A stretch of 64,000 nucleotides of DNA from Gautieria morchelliformis (GCA_015179125.1 WHVA01000328.1:62001-126000), one strand, 5' to 3'; shown: positions 20,396 to 33,250, numbered from the stretch's first letter. Notes: generated by a model not told the origin, from the sequence alone. Program-made: numbers and translations.

Positions 20396-22619
20396 GGCGG
20401 ATGCGGCGGATGTGGAGGAGATGTAGGGATGTAGGAGTGGGTGTACAGTGGTACGATGGGGCTGGCCGTGCGATGGGGCAGGCTTATAAAGGGGGGACTG
20501 GGCGCGGACGCCATTCAGTCCGGAAAAGAGGACGTGTGTGCCGTGATGGGCGAGGTGGCTGTGCGTTGAATAGGAGGCGGATATGGAGTGATGTTCTGCT
20601 GCGGGTCGTGCTTGGCGAATGGCGAGGAACGACTCGCAGGAGGAACACTTTGCCAGGACGGGCCCAGCCACGCGCCACTCCAGGCAGAGGTGAGGCAGCA
20701 GAGCGACAGGCAGGAGAGACTGGAGCACACGACCGGTGACAGCATTCAGTCTCGGAAAGACAGTTGCCGCGCTCGTCAACGGACAGCCCTTGGCTCTTCG
20801 CGCTTGGCAACCCCCTGCCGGTCTCCCACGCTTGTCTGTCTGCCTGATACCCGACGCGAGCCCCACCCGGCCTCCAGTCCCCGCTCACGAATCCGCACCG
20901 CGCCACTTCATATCCCACTCGTCGTCGCGCGCCCGTCTCGCCCATCCCGGCATCCGTCCCCCGTCCCCGCCTCGCGACGCTCGTCGCTCTCATGCGCGCA
21001 CACCCCATACTGGCACACGGTGCGCGCATCCCCGCAATGCGCCAGGCTCCCGCCGCGGAGCGCACAGCGCCATCGCCCAGCGCACCAATGCTGGCACCGT
21101 CGTTGGAAACAAAAGAAGATCAGAAGAACAACTTACGTAAATCACAAAAGGAGGGTAACTATCAGCAATTCAGTGCATCCATTCAGTCCCGCCCAATTCA
21201 GTGAGCATCCATGGACTAAGTATGCATCGCCCGCTTGCGGTTGCTCACCTTGCCGGCCGCCAGGGCCACAGCTGCAGGTTCGTCCGCCCAGACCCATGCG
21301 GTAAGCTGCAGTCGTGCGATCCTGTCACGCGTGTCCCCGTGGCCTTGGCGCCCGCGGGATCGATCGACGCCGCCGATCCCGACCTATCCTCCTCTCAATC
21401 GCGCGACGCGTTACTCTGGTCTGCGCGGCAGATGACGCCACCCGTGTCGACACTCCATTACTGTATTGCGCTGTGTTGAGCCCATGCGCCATGCATCATA
21501 TCCGAACCGACGCTGACCAACTCACACCCTAGCGGTGTCCATGGAGAACCTTGCACGCTGCATACTCCCTGGCGTCATAATAACCAGCGTTACCGTATCA
21601 ATTGCGTGAATCCATACCTGTCACCGTATCACTCGACATGAATCCATTCCAACCTAGTGCTTTACCCACGGTCTTTCCGATTTCCCTGGTTTCCGTTTTA
21701 ATCAGCGGGCACATCATCAATCCAGCCCCACTGAAATAATCCAATGAAATTTACTGCTAATGAAAAGTGGCTGCCTCAGTAGAACGATCACTTCATTTGT
21801 CACTTAGTTTCCATACCTTACAAACTACCAATTCGATTCAATCTAATCATCATGAAAATGTCAGTGCTCAAAGGCGTCGATTCCCGTTGATCGCACACTT
21901 GACTAGGTCCGTTCATTGACACTCAATTTTCCACCCTCCAGGAAATGTCAAAACCGCCCAAATCTTTCATTGGAAATAACTATATTTAAATTCCACGAGT
22001 CGATTTTCAATAAATGCCCTACATATTATTTTTAACTATTATTCGCCAATGAGAAACAGGACCATTCGAGATTTAATTGCTGATATCTGATGGGATGGCA
22101 ATTAGAAATTTATTATTATTAAAATCTCCAATTCATTACTTTCAACGCCGCTCACAACGGCGAAAAACAGAAAAAAATTCACTACTGGACTCACTGACCT
22201 CATCCCTGTGCAAGCCATCCTGAACTGATTTTATCTGTCTGTAACTAAGGCTGTAGTAGATATCAATTTTTTGACTCTAAATTTTGGCCAACCCAAAATG
22301 CCATTTAAACTTGATGGATTCTGAGGTTTTTTGTGCCCACTGAGTCCAAACCTGGCATCAGATTAACACTAAAAATGTTTACCCAGTCGCTGGCAAAATT
22401 GTCGTGTTTGCTTGTACACAATGGCAAAGTCGTTTGGATATAAGCAGGGTAGTTAAATCTGGACAAATTTTACCTTCTTTGCAAATTGAAACCAGCCAAC
22501 CAGCTGCAGTTCTCAACTGTTCTCAACCCATCACTGTATTGATGCATCTGCAGATAGCATGTGCAAACAAACATAATTAAGCTGTCATGTAAACATGGCC
22601 AATGTTTCCCGTTTCAGAG
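20396..22619. other. intergenic, lyase A upstream region
   Basis: 20396-21530 is very GC-rich and 21540-22600 is AT-rich; the change is sharp. Overlapping ORFs up to about 240 aa in the GC-rich half lack domains and reflect base composition. The lyase A promoter is presumably at 20396-21000. I see no gene or complete repeat here. Confidence 0.6.
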
Positions 22620-22635
22620 GTTTTATTTCTGAGCA

Positions 22636-22990
22636 CCCTCGTCCTGTACTTCATAGTCAGTGGATATGTGTTCCCCTCGGACCAGCCCCAAATCTACTGG
22701 GTGCTCCACACTTCTGGACCTGGGTGGACTTCGAGAAGGCGTTCGTAGACCAGTTTTGCCCAAGGAACGAGCAGCTCACGGCCCTCACTAACCTCAAAGG
22801 GACTGGCTGGCATCAAGCCAAAGACCTAATCAACGAATACATTGACCAGTTTCAGGAGCTGACTGACCTGGCAGAATATGACAATGACAAGATGAAAGTC
22901 ATCAAGTCTCGCTGAGGGTTAGATCCAAGCTTACAGAACAGGGTCACCCTGCTCAGAGATGGTGCCTGTCCTGTTTTCCAGCTCCAACAA
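22636..22990 (+). pseudogene. gypsy gag fragment (Gy2-related)
   Basis: Plus-strand fragment of capsid. It has the FEKAFVDQFCPRNEQLTAL block, then GWHQAKDLINEYIDQFQELT and LAEYDNDKMKVIKSR, followed by a TGA and LDPSLQNRVTLLRDGA. This matches Gy2 gag around 24620-24860. The start is truncated and shifted. It ends at the LTR-C fragment at 23004. Confidence 0.85.
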
Positions 22991-23003
22991 CACCCTAAGT
23001 TCC

Positions 23004-23496
23004 TGTAAGGACCCGGCCTTTGGCCAGTTACTTACCAGTACAACCTTTTTTCCAAGCCCGAGCCTTGTGATACTCGTGCCCGAGTCCTGTGACTCTAAGC
23101 CTGAGCCCGAGCTCATATCTGAGCTTGATTCCATGCCCGAGTCCCCTTAGTTACCTATCCTGTTCCATCACGCATCATTAGTATATTGACCTCGCCCTGA
23201 TTCCCCCGTATATGCTCACCCCTGACCATTACTCTCACCCATATATAAACCCCTTGTATGCATTCCTACTCTTCAGTCTGAAAATCAACTATCGTACCCT
23301 TTGATCCTTAGCTAGTTTCTAAGTCCTTGCCTCTTAAAGCCAAACCTCACCTCTTATACGTTTACCTCCAAAGTTGGGACTCCTACTAAGGCCGGCGCAG
23401 CACATAAGCTGAAGCCAAGTCTCACTCCGACCTCCCCCTCTGAACCTCGCTCAGTAACCTCGGACCTTACCTCAGGTTTCGCTCCCAAGCTTGGTC
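23004..23496 (+). repeat. LTR-C, 3'-truncated by Gy2
   Basis: It begins TGTAAGGACCCGGCC and matches the Gy3 LTRs (52359, 59306), including the CCCGAGCC-rich stretch and a TATA near 23240. It stops at TTGGTC, where the Gy2 5' LTR starts. The missing LTR-C end is not found on the far side of Gy2. Confidence 0.85.
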
Positions 23497-23986
23497 TGTC
23501 AGGGGACACCCTGTTTTCCATTTCCAGTTCTGATACCACACCCAGTTCCGACTCCATTTCCGACTCCGCTTCCAGTTCTGATTCCATCTCCGCCTCCGCT
23601 TTCGGAAATGATTCCACTTCTGGGAGAACTTCCAACAGTTCTGTTTGCTTTGCCAGTTCCACTCCAATTTCCGACTTCCGCTCTCGGAACAGTGTCGGAA
23701 ATCAAGCGACTCGCGTAATGGGTGGCATCAAGGGTCGATCAAGGGTCAGGGAGGTCAGGAGGATGCAGGGTTGATGGCGGGTGCCAAGTGTTGTCCCTGG
23801 CTGCGCAGCGTAGTATAATACGGGCTCGCTGACATTGGGGGTCCTTAGACTTTTCTCTTTGGACTTCCCCTTGTCAGGTGAGAATCCCCTCTCTTGTATA
23901 CTCTGTTCATTTATACATACTTTGGATTTCCCCTTGTCAGTTGTGTGGTAGTGTGATCTCCACAACCAGCCAGGGTTGCCCTTACA
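23497..23986 (+). repeat. Gy2 5' LTR (LTR-B)
   Basis: From TGTCAGGGGACACC to GTTGCCCTTACA. The first third is a degenerate array of TTCCGA/TTCCAG words. Other copies: 29285-29774, 9726-10215 (minus) and 60092-60319 (partial). Confidence 0.95.
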
Positions 23987-24173
23987 GCAGAAAAGTCTCT
24001 CCCCTAGAGGACCGGCGGTCGTACTGCGCGTTGCATTCGCCATAGGTGTGTTCGGAATCGGAGACAGCGACTCGGAGATCGCAACCTCTTCCACGCACAC
24101 AGTATACGACAGCCCCTCTTCTTATGTCGAGCTCCCAACCCTGGAAATACCGTCCCATAATTCCCCTTCTGAA

Positions 24174-25373
24174 ATGGATCCGGATGATCGCCTTCGGAAT
24201 ATGGAGAAGGAATTGACGTGGAATATGGAGAAGGAATTGACGCGGAACCAGATGAAGACCGACGCGATTGAAACAGCCTTACAAACGATTTTGGCTAAGT
24301 TAGATATTCCACAAGGTGGTGGAAATGCAATGCTGGATGAGCCGGATTTTGGAAAAGCGGAACTGGCGGAAGAGAGGATGTCCGCAAAGTTGGCAAAGGT
24401 CAAACCCGCAACTCCGGCGGACTTTGACGGAGATCGGGAGAAGGGACGTGCATTCTTCAACACATGCAGCATCTACTTCGCAATTGTCGGAGACCTCTTT
24501 CCAAATGACCAGGCTCGGATTCACTGGGCATTGTCCTTTTTCAAGTCGGATCGCGCAGCCCGTTTTGCAAACAAGGTGATCAGACATGAAGCGAAGGGCA
24601 AGGGGAACTACTTCCGGGACTGGGACACCTTCGAGAAAACATTTTCCGACCAGTTCTGCCCAAAAAATGAGCAGCTCACAGCCCTTACAAAGCTCGAGGG
24701 GACCAGCTGGTACCAGGCCAAGGATCCGGTCGATGACTACATTGACCGCTTCCAGGAGCTCATCGACCTTGCGGAGTATGACGACGACAAGACGATCGTC
24801 ATCAAATTCCGACGAGGGCTTGATCCGACACTCCAGAACCAAGTTGTGCTGCTTGGGGATGGAGCTCCGGATTTTGATGACCTGGAAGGGTGGTACCAAG
24901 CTGCGCGGAGGGTGTCCCGAAACAGGGAAGCAAACGAGGCCTTTGTGGAGACAAACCGGAACATGACACGCAGTTCCACTCGTCCAACTCCACCCATGTC
25001 AAAACCCGGAAGTGCATTCATTCCCACACGGAAAATATTTCCGATGGTTGTTCCACCTGCTCCTATTAGGAACCCTAGCCCCCCTCCCTCGAAGAGTGGC
25101 CCTGCCCCGATGGATGTTGACTGCATGCGCGGAAAAGGCCACGGAACCATCACCTGCTTCCGATGCTGACAACCAGGCCACTATGCCCGCGAGTTCCCCC
25201 AAGCCTTTGACATCCAGCTTATGACCACAGAGGAGAAACTTGAGCTCCTTCCAGAGTTCCTCGCACTCGCAGACATAAGCGGAGTGCCCACTGCGGAAGG
25301 AATTTCCGAAAATGTGGAACATGGTGCATCGGAAATGGAAGATGCGTCGGATTTTGTGACGCGCAGCGGGTGA
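24174..25373 (+). pseudogene. Gy2 gag
   Basis: It starts at the Met in EMDPDDRLRN (24174); the frame is open back into the LTR. The capsid core (FDGDREKGRAFFNTCSIYF, FRDWDTFEKTFSDQF, TALTKLEGTSWYQAKDPVDD) is retrotransposon Gag type. The CCHC knuckle FRC-stop-QPGHYAREC is broken by TGA at 25167-25169, where the sister copy at about 61470-61500 has CGG or CGA. An eight-residue tandem duplication (NMEKELT twice) lies near 24195-24245. Gag ends at TGA 25371-25373, overlapping pol in the -1 frame. Confidence 0.92.
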
Positions 25374-28300
25374 GATGTGTGCCCCTGCTGCCTGTACATA
25401 ACCGGTTTGCCTGTCTTGAAGTAGAGAATGAAAAGCCCCCACTCCCCTCACTTTGTACAGACCCACCGGACAAAGTCACACAAAAACTAAATCCGACATC
25501 CCATCCATCTCACATCCGCCCTTGGGAGAGACGCCTCCCGAAGCGCTATGTTGTTGCTGCCACCCCGGGCCCCAAGTCACTAGTCATTAAGGTGGAGATC
25601 CAGATGACAGATACAGCGGAAGTCAAATCTGGACCCGCCCTTGTCGATTGCGGGGCCACTGGTCAGTTTATAGACTGGGACTATGTGGAACGGAACCGAC
25701 TGACCACGTGGAAGTTGCAACGTGCAATCCCGGTGTTCAATGTGGATGGAAGCCCCAATGAGGCAGGGTCCATCACAGAGATAGTAGACACAATTCTCTG
25801 CTACAATGGACACTCAGAAGGTACTTCCTTTGCAGTCACCAGCCTGGGGAAGCAAAACATCATCCTCGGGTTTACCTGGCTTCAGGAGCACAACCCGGAG
25901 ATAAATTGGCAGACTCGGAAGGTACTGATGAGTTGATGCCCAGCCAAGTGTCACATGTTCCGGTCGGAAGTGCGGAAGGAGCGCCAGGAGCAGTGGAAGA
26001 CCGAACGGCTCATACAGACATGTCGTTCTGGCCCCCATCCACTGCTTGCAGAAGAAGACTCGGAAGCGGAATTTGAACCAGGTCCCACTTCCGATTCCGA
26101 TTCCGACTCCGATGTCATCTGGCTTGGCCCAGAAGACACTCTGGCGGAAGGGGAGCGCTTGCTGTACGTAAACCTTCCACCGGAAGCGGAACACATCCGT
26201 GCCACCAGAAATATTTCGCAACGCCTTGCTGAAGCCTCCAAGAAGCATGATAGAGTGGAGGCAGAAATTCCGGAGTACCTGCGGGAGTTCAAGGATGTCT
26301 TTGCCAAAGAGTCGTTTGATGCCCTGCCTCCATGGAAGCTGTGGGACCATGCCATTGAGTTGGAGCCTGGGTCAAAGCCCACCAACTGCAAAGTCTACCC
26401 GCTGTCACCCAAGGAGCAGGTAGAGCTCGATGCATTCCTTGCAGAAAACCTCCGTACAGGGAGGATCCACCCCTCCAAGTCACCCATGGCATCTCCGGTG
26501 TTCTTCATCAAGAAGAAGGATGGCTCGCTCAGACTTGTGCAGGATTACCGGGCCTTGAATGCGATCACAATCAAGAACCGCTACCCCATTCCACTCATTT
26601 CTGAACTAATCACACAACTCCACGGGGCAAGGTACTTCACTAAGCTGGATGTCTGCTGGGGCTTCAATAATGTTCGGATCCGGGAGGGAGACGAGTGGAA
26701 GGCCGCATTCCGCACCAACCGAGGACTCTTTGAGCCACAGGTCATGTTCTTCGGCCTCACCAACAGTCCCGCAACATTCCAGACAATGATGAATGACATT
26801 TTCCGTGACATGATAGCAGAAGGGGTTGTCTGCGTCTACCTCAACGACATCCTCATCTTCACAAAAACAATGTCAGAGCATCGGGAGGTTGTGCAGAGAG
26901 TGCTGGAACGGCTCCGGGAATACAACCTGTGTCTCAAGCCAGAAAAGTGCGAATTTGAGCGGACGCGGATAGAGTATCTTGGGGTGATTGTGTCGGAAGG
27001 AAAGGTGGAAATGGACCCAGTCAAGGTTTCCAGTGTATCAGATTGGCCTGTGCTGCGGAACAAGAAAGAGGTCCAGTCCTTCATTGGGTTTGTCAATTTC
27101 TACCGGCGGTTCATCAAGGACTTCTCCTGCCACGCTCATTCCCTCTTCGACCTCACCAAGAAGGAGGTTGGATGGCAGTGGGGAGAGCCGGAACAGGCCT
27201 CCTTTGACAAACTCAAAGAGCTGATCACTTCCGCCCCGGTCCTGATCTTTCCCGATGACTCTCGCCCTTATCGAGTCGAGGCGGATTCTTCCAACACAGC
27301 TACCGGAGCGGTCTTGTCACAACAGTCACCAGAAGATGATGGGGGATGGCATCCGATTGCCTTCTTCTCTAAAAGCCTTAGTCCGGTCGAGCGGAACTAT
27401 GAGATCCACGACAAGGAGATGCTGGCAATCATCCGAGCGCTGGAGGTGTGGCGACACTTCCTCGAGGGTGCTCTATGCCCGTTTGAGATCTGGACAGACC
27501 ACAAGAACCTCGAGTATTTCCGCACATCTAAGAAGTTGAACCGACGACAAGCACGGTGGTCCCTACACCGGTCCCGGTTCGACTTCATGCTCCACCACCA
27601 CCCCGGCCACACCATGGGCAAGCCCGATGCCCTATCCCGCCGTGCGGATCATGGAAGCGGAAGTGGAGACAACGCGGATATGACACTGCTCCGCCCTAGT
27701 CTCTTTGCAATCCACACCCTAGAGGGAGTGACTGCAGTTGGGGCGGAAGCGGAAATGCTCCGGGACATCCAGAGGCAGTACCGGAATGGAGGGAAGGAGG
27801 AGTCGGTGGTGAAGGCGGTGGAGGAACTTCGGAAAGGGCACTCACGGTCTGTACGGGCAGCGGAATGGTCAGAACGTGATGGACTGCTCCACTTCAGAGG
27901 CAAGGTCTATGTTCCAGGTGGGGCGGACCTCCGCCGCCACATCGTGTCCCAGCACCATGACACACGGGTCGCTGGGCATGCTGGCAGGTGGAAGACGCTG
28001 GAGTTAGTGGCTCAGAATTATTGGTGGCCTCAGATGTCCCGCTACATTGGACAGTATGTGAAGACATGTGACCTTTGTCTCCGAACCAAGGCGCAACCAC
28101 GTCCACCCGTCGGAGAACTTGTTCCGCTCCCGATTCCCGAATCCCGCTGGGACACCATCAGTGTCGACTTCATTGTTGAACTCCCAGAGTCTCATGGCTA
28201 TGATGCGATCATGAACATCGTGGATTTGGTAAGCAAGGTGTCCCACTTGATTCCGACGCACACGACGATCACAGCCCTCGGAGCGGCCCGCCTGTTCATT

Positions 28301-29284
28301 GCACATGTCTGGAAGTTGCATGGGTTCCCAAAGCAAGTTGTTTCCGACCGAGGTCCGCAGTTTGTTGTGGAACTGACGCAGGAGCTCTACTGCCTGCTCG
28401 GCATAAAGCTGGCTACCACCACAGCGTACCATCCGCAGGGTGACGGACAGACGGAACAGGTCAATCAGGAGTTGGAGCAATATCTCCGCCTCTTTGTCAA
28501 TGAGAGGCAGGATGACTGGGATGAGTTACTTCCACTGGCGGAATTCCAATACAACAACCATGTACATTCCGCCACACAACAGACTCCCTTCATGCTTGAC
28601 TCCGGACGACACCCACGGATGGGCTTCGAACCATGCCAGGCTGAGTCCCGACTCGAGACGGTCAATGAGTTCTGAGACCACATGGACTCCACCCTTTCGG
28701 AAGCCAAGTCGGCCCTTGCGAAGGCCAAGGATGACATGGCAAGGTACTACAACCAACGCCGGGTTCCTGCCCCGGAGTACCAAGTTGGAGACAAGGTGTA
28801 TCTAGATGCAAGTGACATCCACACCACACGCCCTTCACAGAAGCTTGCCCACCGCTACATAGGGCCCTTCACAGTGATGCGGAGGGTTGGACGGAATGCA
28901 TACCGCCTCCGACTTCCGATGTCCATGTCCCGCCTCCACCCTGTCTTCAACGTGGTGAAGTTACTCCCTACGCTTGAGGACCCAATTCCAGGTCGGAAGG
29001 CTCGTCCGCCACCTCCGCCGGAAATTGTAGATGGGGAAGAGCACTATGTGGTGGAACGGATCCTGGACAGCCGGTTTGTGCGAGGACGACTCCAATTCCT
29101 TGTGAAATGGGAAGGGTATGGGTATGAGGAGAATTTGTGGGTCCCGGAGCAAGATGTTTCCGCTCCAGACAAACTCCGTGAGTTCTATAGGACACACCCC
29201 GGTGCCCCTCACCGAATCTGCTCGCTGGCATTTCAATCCCTCATGTCCCGTGCTTCGAGGACGCAGCACGCTAGAGGGGGGTGA
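25370..29284 (+). pseudogene. Gy2 pol: protease, RT, RNase H, integrase, chromodomain
   Basis: Protease: ALVDCGATGQFID and [48 protein letters not shown] and CVYLNDILIF, where the catalytic YxDD has become YLND. RNase H: RVEADSSNTATGAVL. Integrase: H2C2 finger (HDTRVAGHAG, CDLCLRTK) and the core ending DGQTEQVNQELEQYL. C-terminus: chromodomain YVVERILDSRFVRGRL, FLVKWEGYGYEENLWVPEQD. TGA codons at 25934-25936 and 28673-28675 interrupt an otherwise open frame. The pol stop (29282-29284) abuts the first base of the 3' LTR, so the purine tract AGAGGGGGG lies inside the last codons. No accessory gene fits here, unlike in Gy3. Confidence 0.95.
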
Positions 29285-29774
29285 TGTCAGGGGACACCCT
29301 GTTTTCCATTTCCAGTTCCGATACCACACCCAGTTCCGACTCCATTTCCGACTCCGGTTCCGGTTCCGATTCCATCTCCACCTCCGCTTTCGGAAATGAT
29401 TCCGCTTCTGGGAGAACTTCCAACAGTTCTGTTTGCTTTGCCAGTTCCACTCCAATTTCCGACTTCCACTCTTGGAACAGTGTCGGAAATCAAGCGACTT
29501 GCATAATAGGTGGCATCAAGGGTCGATCAAGGGTCAGGGAGGTCAGGAGGATGCAGGGTTGATGGCGGGTGCCAAGTGTTGTCCCTGGCTGCGCAGCGTA
29601 GTATAATACGGGCTCACTGACATTGGGGGTCCTTAGACTTTTCTCTTTGGATTTCCCCTTGTCAGGTGAGAATCCCCTCTCTTGTATACTCTGTCCATTT
29701 ATACATACTTTGGATTTCCCCTCGTCAGTTGTGTGGTAGTGTGATCTCCACAACCAGCCAGGGTTGCCCTTACA
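29285..29774 (+). repeat. Gy2 3' LTR (LTR-B)
   Basis: 490 bp, collinear with the 5' LTR and without length change. Confidence 0.95.
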
Positions 29775-31277
29775 GCCATCAACCGATCACGCAGCTGTGA
29801 GACCGTGCAGGTCATGTCATTGTATGCTCTGACTGGGCCCAGGCCCTGATCGGGCTCGGGGCCTGGAGCTTCCAGCATGTGACAGGTGTCCCCATTAGCC
29901 CTGTGTTGCGGAGGTGCAGTCTACTATTGTAGGCTGCCCGTGTTTGTCACACTTCCTGTACCGCGCATGTGAGCTGCTCATTAGGCTGCTAAGCGGTGTG
30001 GTGCTGAACCACTGTGTCTTCAGCATTCCTTGCTAGTAGTTCGAGTGCCCATGTATGGCGGCACATGGCACTGGCTTCTTTCTGTTGCCAGTAGGCAGCT
30101 TTGAGCTCTAAGCTCGCTGTCATAGTCTCAGAGTCTGGTTCTGAGACATTTGTTCTCTGATGATCTGTTGGATCCTCTTGCAGCTGCCTGTTGGGGCAAC
30201 CAGCTCCATTGTCATGACCTGTCTATTTCTCTTACCCCACTGTCTCTATGTTCCCCCTCGTCACTCCCTAGCATCTTCGCCAGAGTTCGCCGCACCCACC
30301 GACCACTCCCCCTCTACGTCCACTCTACCCGCTGTTCGCCCCATTCTCCGAACCACTATTCGCTGCTCGCGCATTTTGCCAGCAGGCACGCCATCAAATA
30401 TGATCAATACCATTCACCCGGCATGATGGTTCATCATTAACCCCATCATCTTCTTAATCCAACCCCTTTGGGTGTTCATATGGCCAAAGTGTGTTCGCAG
30501 GACGTCCCTTCCATAGGTCGTGCGGGATCAACCCAGTAGACGAAGAGTCCGTGCAGGGTAGCATGTATGCGGGTCCCAAGACATGGTTTTGTCCATAAGT
30601 GCCTTCACCACCTTTACTCTCCATCGTTTCATGTACACACTCTTCCCTAACTCTATTGTATGTTTATTCCATCTACTTAGTATCATGACTGCGCACCCCT
30701 ATCTGACCCTGACTCACGACAGCCTCTTTCCTATTCGCTAATACCTTACGAGCATTCGATATAAGTAGTTTACATTTGCATGTATATTCTCCAGTTCAAT
30801 TATCATACGTCGTCCATCTTGTGCAAACTTGACCTTGTGGTGATCATCGTCTTGAGCCTTCTCCTGGAGATTTCTATCTTCGACCAGAAGAGGACTTAGC
30901 CACCACTGGTGAGTTCTCATACTTCATCTTCGTTACCTTAGCCTTCAAACTATTTTCTGTGCTGGCGGTGAAGGGATTGTCGCTACTTAGACAACCCTTC
31001 CGTGACACCTTGCACATTACATCGTCTAGTGCCACAGGCTATTTTGCTACGACTGTAGATAGGGTGAGCTCCACTTGGGCAGCCCTCTTATCTTGTGAAC
31101 ATTTATTGGTTCACCTATTCGCCAAACGGCATACTTATTCACACAAGTCATTCGGGCATTCACTGTGTTCACTAATACACGATATTAACGCCTAAAAACC
31201 AATCTTGACATCCATGTGCAATTCATTTCTGAATTGCACATCTTGTTCGACTGGGGCGGCCGAGGTGGCATGTGCTG
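29775..31277. other. no gene recognised
   Basis: About 1.5 kb of mixed sequence. A 60-residue minus-strand ORF (30738-30920) has a charged helical look (NLQEKAQDDDHHKVKF) but no family. I see no LTR ends. It may be retroelement debris or a host 3' region. Confidence 0.5.
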
Positions 31278-32737
31278 TCAGTCCTGGTCTTCCCGCTGTT
31301 GTTCCTCAGCGGTGCGGTCATGTTCACTCACCGTCAACAGGCGTGAGCTCCTGTGGGGCAGCCTCAGCCCTTTGTGCAAGTGGAGGGCCTTCTGGACAAT
31401 CTCTAGTGAGGCTGCATCTTGTTGCCTGATCTCATTGATCTGGTGGAGCTCCTTGTTGAGCTCCATGGGGGTGGCTCCTAGGTTGGTGAGCCATGATGTG
31501 ATGTGGCCCTGCTTGTGGCTTGTGAGGGTGTTCCTGTGCAATGCCTGCTGCACCTGTGTGGCCATTGCCTCCACCGTCTCATTGTTGATGGTGTGTCTCC
31601 TTGAGCTCTTGTGACTCGAGCTCGAGTATTCCGAGCCCTGACTATCATTGGGTGCTCATCTTTTGTTTTGTCGTGCCCAATCGAGGATGATGATCATTGC
31701 TCGACTTCTCGAGTGGCGTCTCGAATCTTGATGTCGAGTTTGTCTTGAATTCCAGCCTGATCGTGAGGCTCTGCCATCTTGTGATGGTGAGACTTCTTGG
31801 CCCTTGCCTTTGTTCACAGGCAAGGGGGATTGGGGCAGGGACACCAGCTTGTTGCCCAGCGTTATTTCATCCTCAACCACGCTTGGCGATATGTGGTTGG
31901 GGGCTTCCTCGTCCTCAATTGGAAGGACAAGCATGGTGTTACGTATCGAGATTTCTGCTAAGTCGGAACTGGAAAGGACAGCGGCTTCAACTTGTAGGTT
32001 GCGCCCCCAATGAACTATCGTCCTAGGTATTTCGGAAATGGGTCGGAAGTCGGAATGTACTGAACTGAAGGTCGGTCGGAACTTGAGGCGGAATTGAGGC
32101 AGAAGACGGAAGGCGGAGAGACTGAGGTCTTGCTAGACTCGCTGTGCTAAGAACAGGAGATGGAGCGAAGGAAATCAAGTATCGAAGGTGATTATCTGAT
32201 TGCAGAATAACAGACATACATGACAGGCTTTTATACAAAGAGCTGAGACAACAGGTAATGGGGTAGTACTAAGCAAATTCCAGGGGAAGCGGAAGTCGAG
32301 TAGACAATGCGTGGGAACTAACTAATTGGGAACAATGGGACTACAAGGGGGGTTCAGGGTAAGGTAAAACAATGGCAAAGGACAAGGGGTCGGGAAAACA
32401 TATCTGACAACGAACTACAAGGGTGACCGGATATATGATCTTGATGAACGATGAAACGGGTCCGGAGTGTCCGAGTAATAGAGTCGAAAGAACAAGGGAA
32501 TAGAACAATGGGCAGAATGTCGGAAATATCGGAGGGGCGGAAAGTGTTGCGGAACTGAAGGTCGGAAGTCGGAAATGAACGGTCGTAACACACGGTGGGG
32601 TCAACGATCTCTCTGCCTTCCAGTATCCTGGACTCTTGGTCCGGGGTAGCATCAGCCGTGGTGTCACTAGGCTGCACTTGGGGTGTGGATCACAAGCTGG
32701 TGGCTCGTGTCCGTCTTTGACTGCGTGGAATCATCAT
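31278..32737 (-). pseudogene. Gag-like hydrophilic ORF interrupted by a solo LTR-A
   Basis: Minus-strand frame from ATG 32737 (MMIPRSQRRTRATS), cut after EIVDPTV by the LTR at 31937-32590. It resumes in frame with LVLPIEDEEAPNHIS and runs to a stop at 31278. TGA codons near 32693 and at 31656-31658 interrupt it. The protein is Arg/Ser-rich, then has a helical segment (EAMATQVQQALHRNTLT, LGATPMELNKELHQINEIR). No domain is recognised. The basic start, low complexity and multicopy setting suggest the N-terminal part of a retroelement Gag, but this is inference. Confidence 0.5.
31937..32590 (-). repeat. solo LTR-A
   Basis: 654 bp in minus orientation with TGTTACG/CGTAACA ends. The flanks CATGG and CACGG differ by one CpG transition and are read as a decayed 5-bp duplication. 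Removing the LTR and one flank rejoins the surrounding ORF in frame, which supports a simple insertion. Confidence 0.88.
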
Positions 32738-33085
32738 GCTCGCAGACGACAGTAGAGGGTCTACTGTAGGGTGTCAATGATGTTTAGTTGTTGATGCAGC
32801 AATCTTTTTTAAGATTGCTCCAAATCCACAATCAGTTGGCCATGTGGCAATCAACTGCAGGCTAGTTCAAAAAGGTGTAAAGATGTTGATCTTAAAGCCT
32901 TGTGTCACAAAGGCAGACAGAACTTGACCAAGGTATGGTATTCTGGATGCTACGTAGTGACAGTGTAAGGTAAGATTCGATGGGGACCGCCAGGTGGTTC
33001 CCATGCATGAACTATACAGTGGGTCCCTAAGAGGTGCACTGGTATTACATAAGCTACTTTGTAAATGGGTTATTTACAGTCATAG

Positions 33086-33250
33086 ATGGTATTTATTCTT
33101 CAGTTCAATGGGCACTCTGAGAGAGTCACATTCATAGTCACTGCCTTTGGCAAAGACAACAGCACCCTTGGCTTCTCCTGGCTCCAAGACCATAATCCAG
33201 AGACCAACTGGCAGTCTGGCAAGATTGCCATGGGCCACTGCTTGGACCTG
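33086..33250 (+). pseudogene. gypsy protease fragment (Gy2 family)
   Basis: Plus-strand reading with NGHSERVTFIVTAFGKDNST and LGFSWLQDHNPETNWQ, matching Gy2 protease at about 25805-25915. Truncated on both sides. Confidence 0.8.

Larger units (their letters stand above)
23497..29774 (+). mobile_element. Gy2, full-length chromodomain Ty3/gypsy element
   Basis: 6278 bp with two 490-bp LTRs (23497-23986 and 29285-29774), gag and pol in gypsy order (PR, RT, RNase H, IN, chromodomain). The LTRs differ at about fifteen sites by eye, most of them CG against TG or CA. The flanks TGGTC and GCCAT do not match, and the LTR-C that it interrupts on the left does not resume on the right. The present copy is therefore probably a recombination product between two insertions, or its flank was deleted. 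It is disabled by three TGA codons and an altered RT active site. Confidence 0.96.

Noticed and set aside
20015..20866. 283-aa minus-strand ORF
   Set aside because: It reads through lyase A exons 1-2 and an intron into GC-rich upstream DNA; the spliced gene explains the conserved part.
25340..25400. Programmed -1 frameshift between Gy2 gag and pol
   Set aside because: The overlap is conserved in Gy2b, but I see no standard slippery heptamer, and the region carries other mutations.
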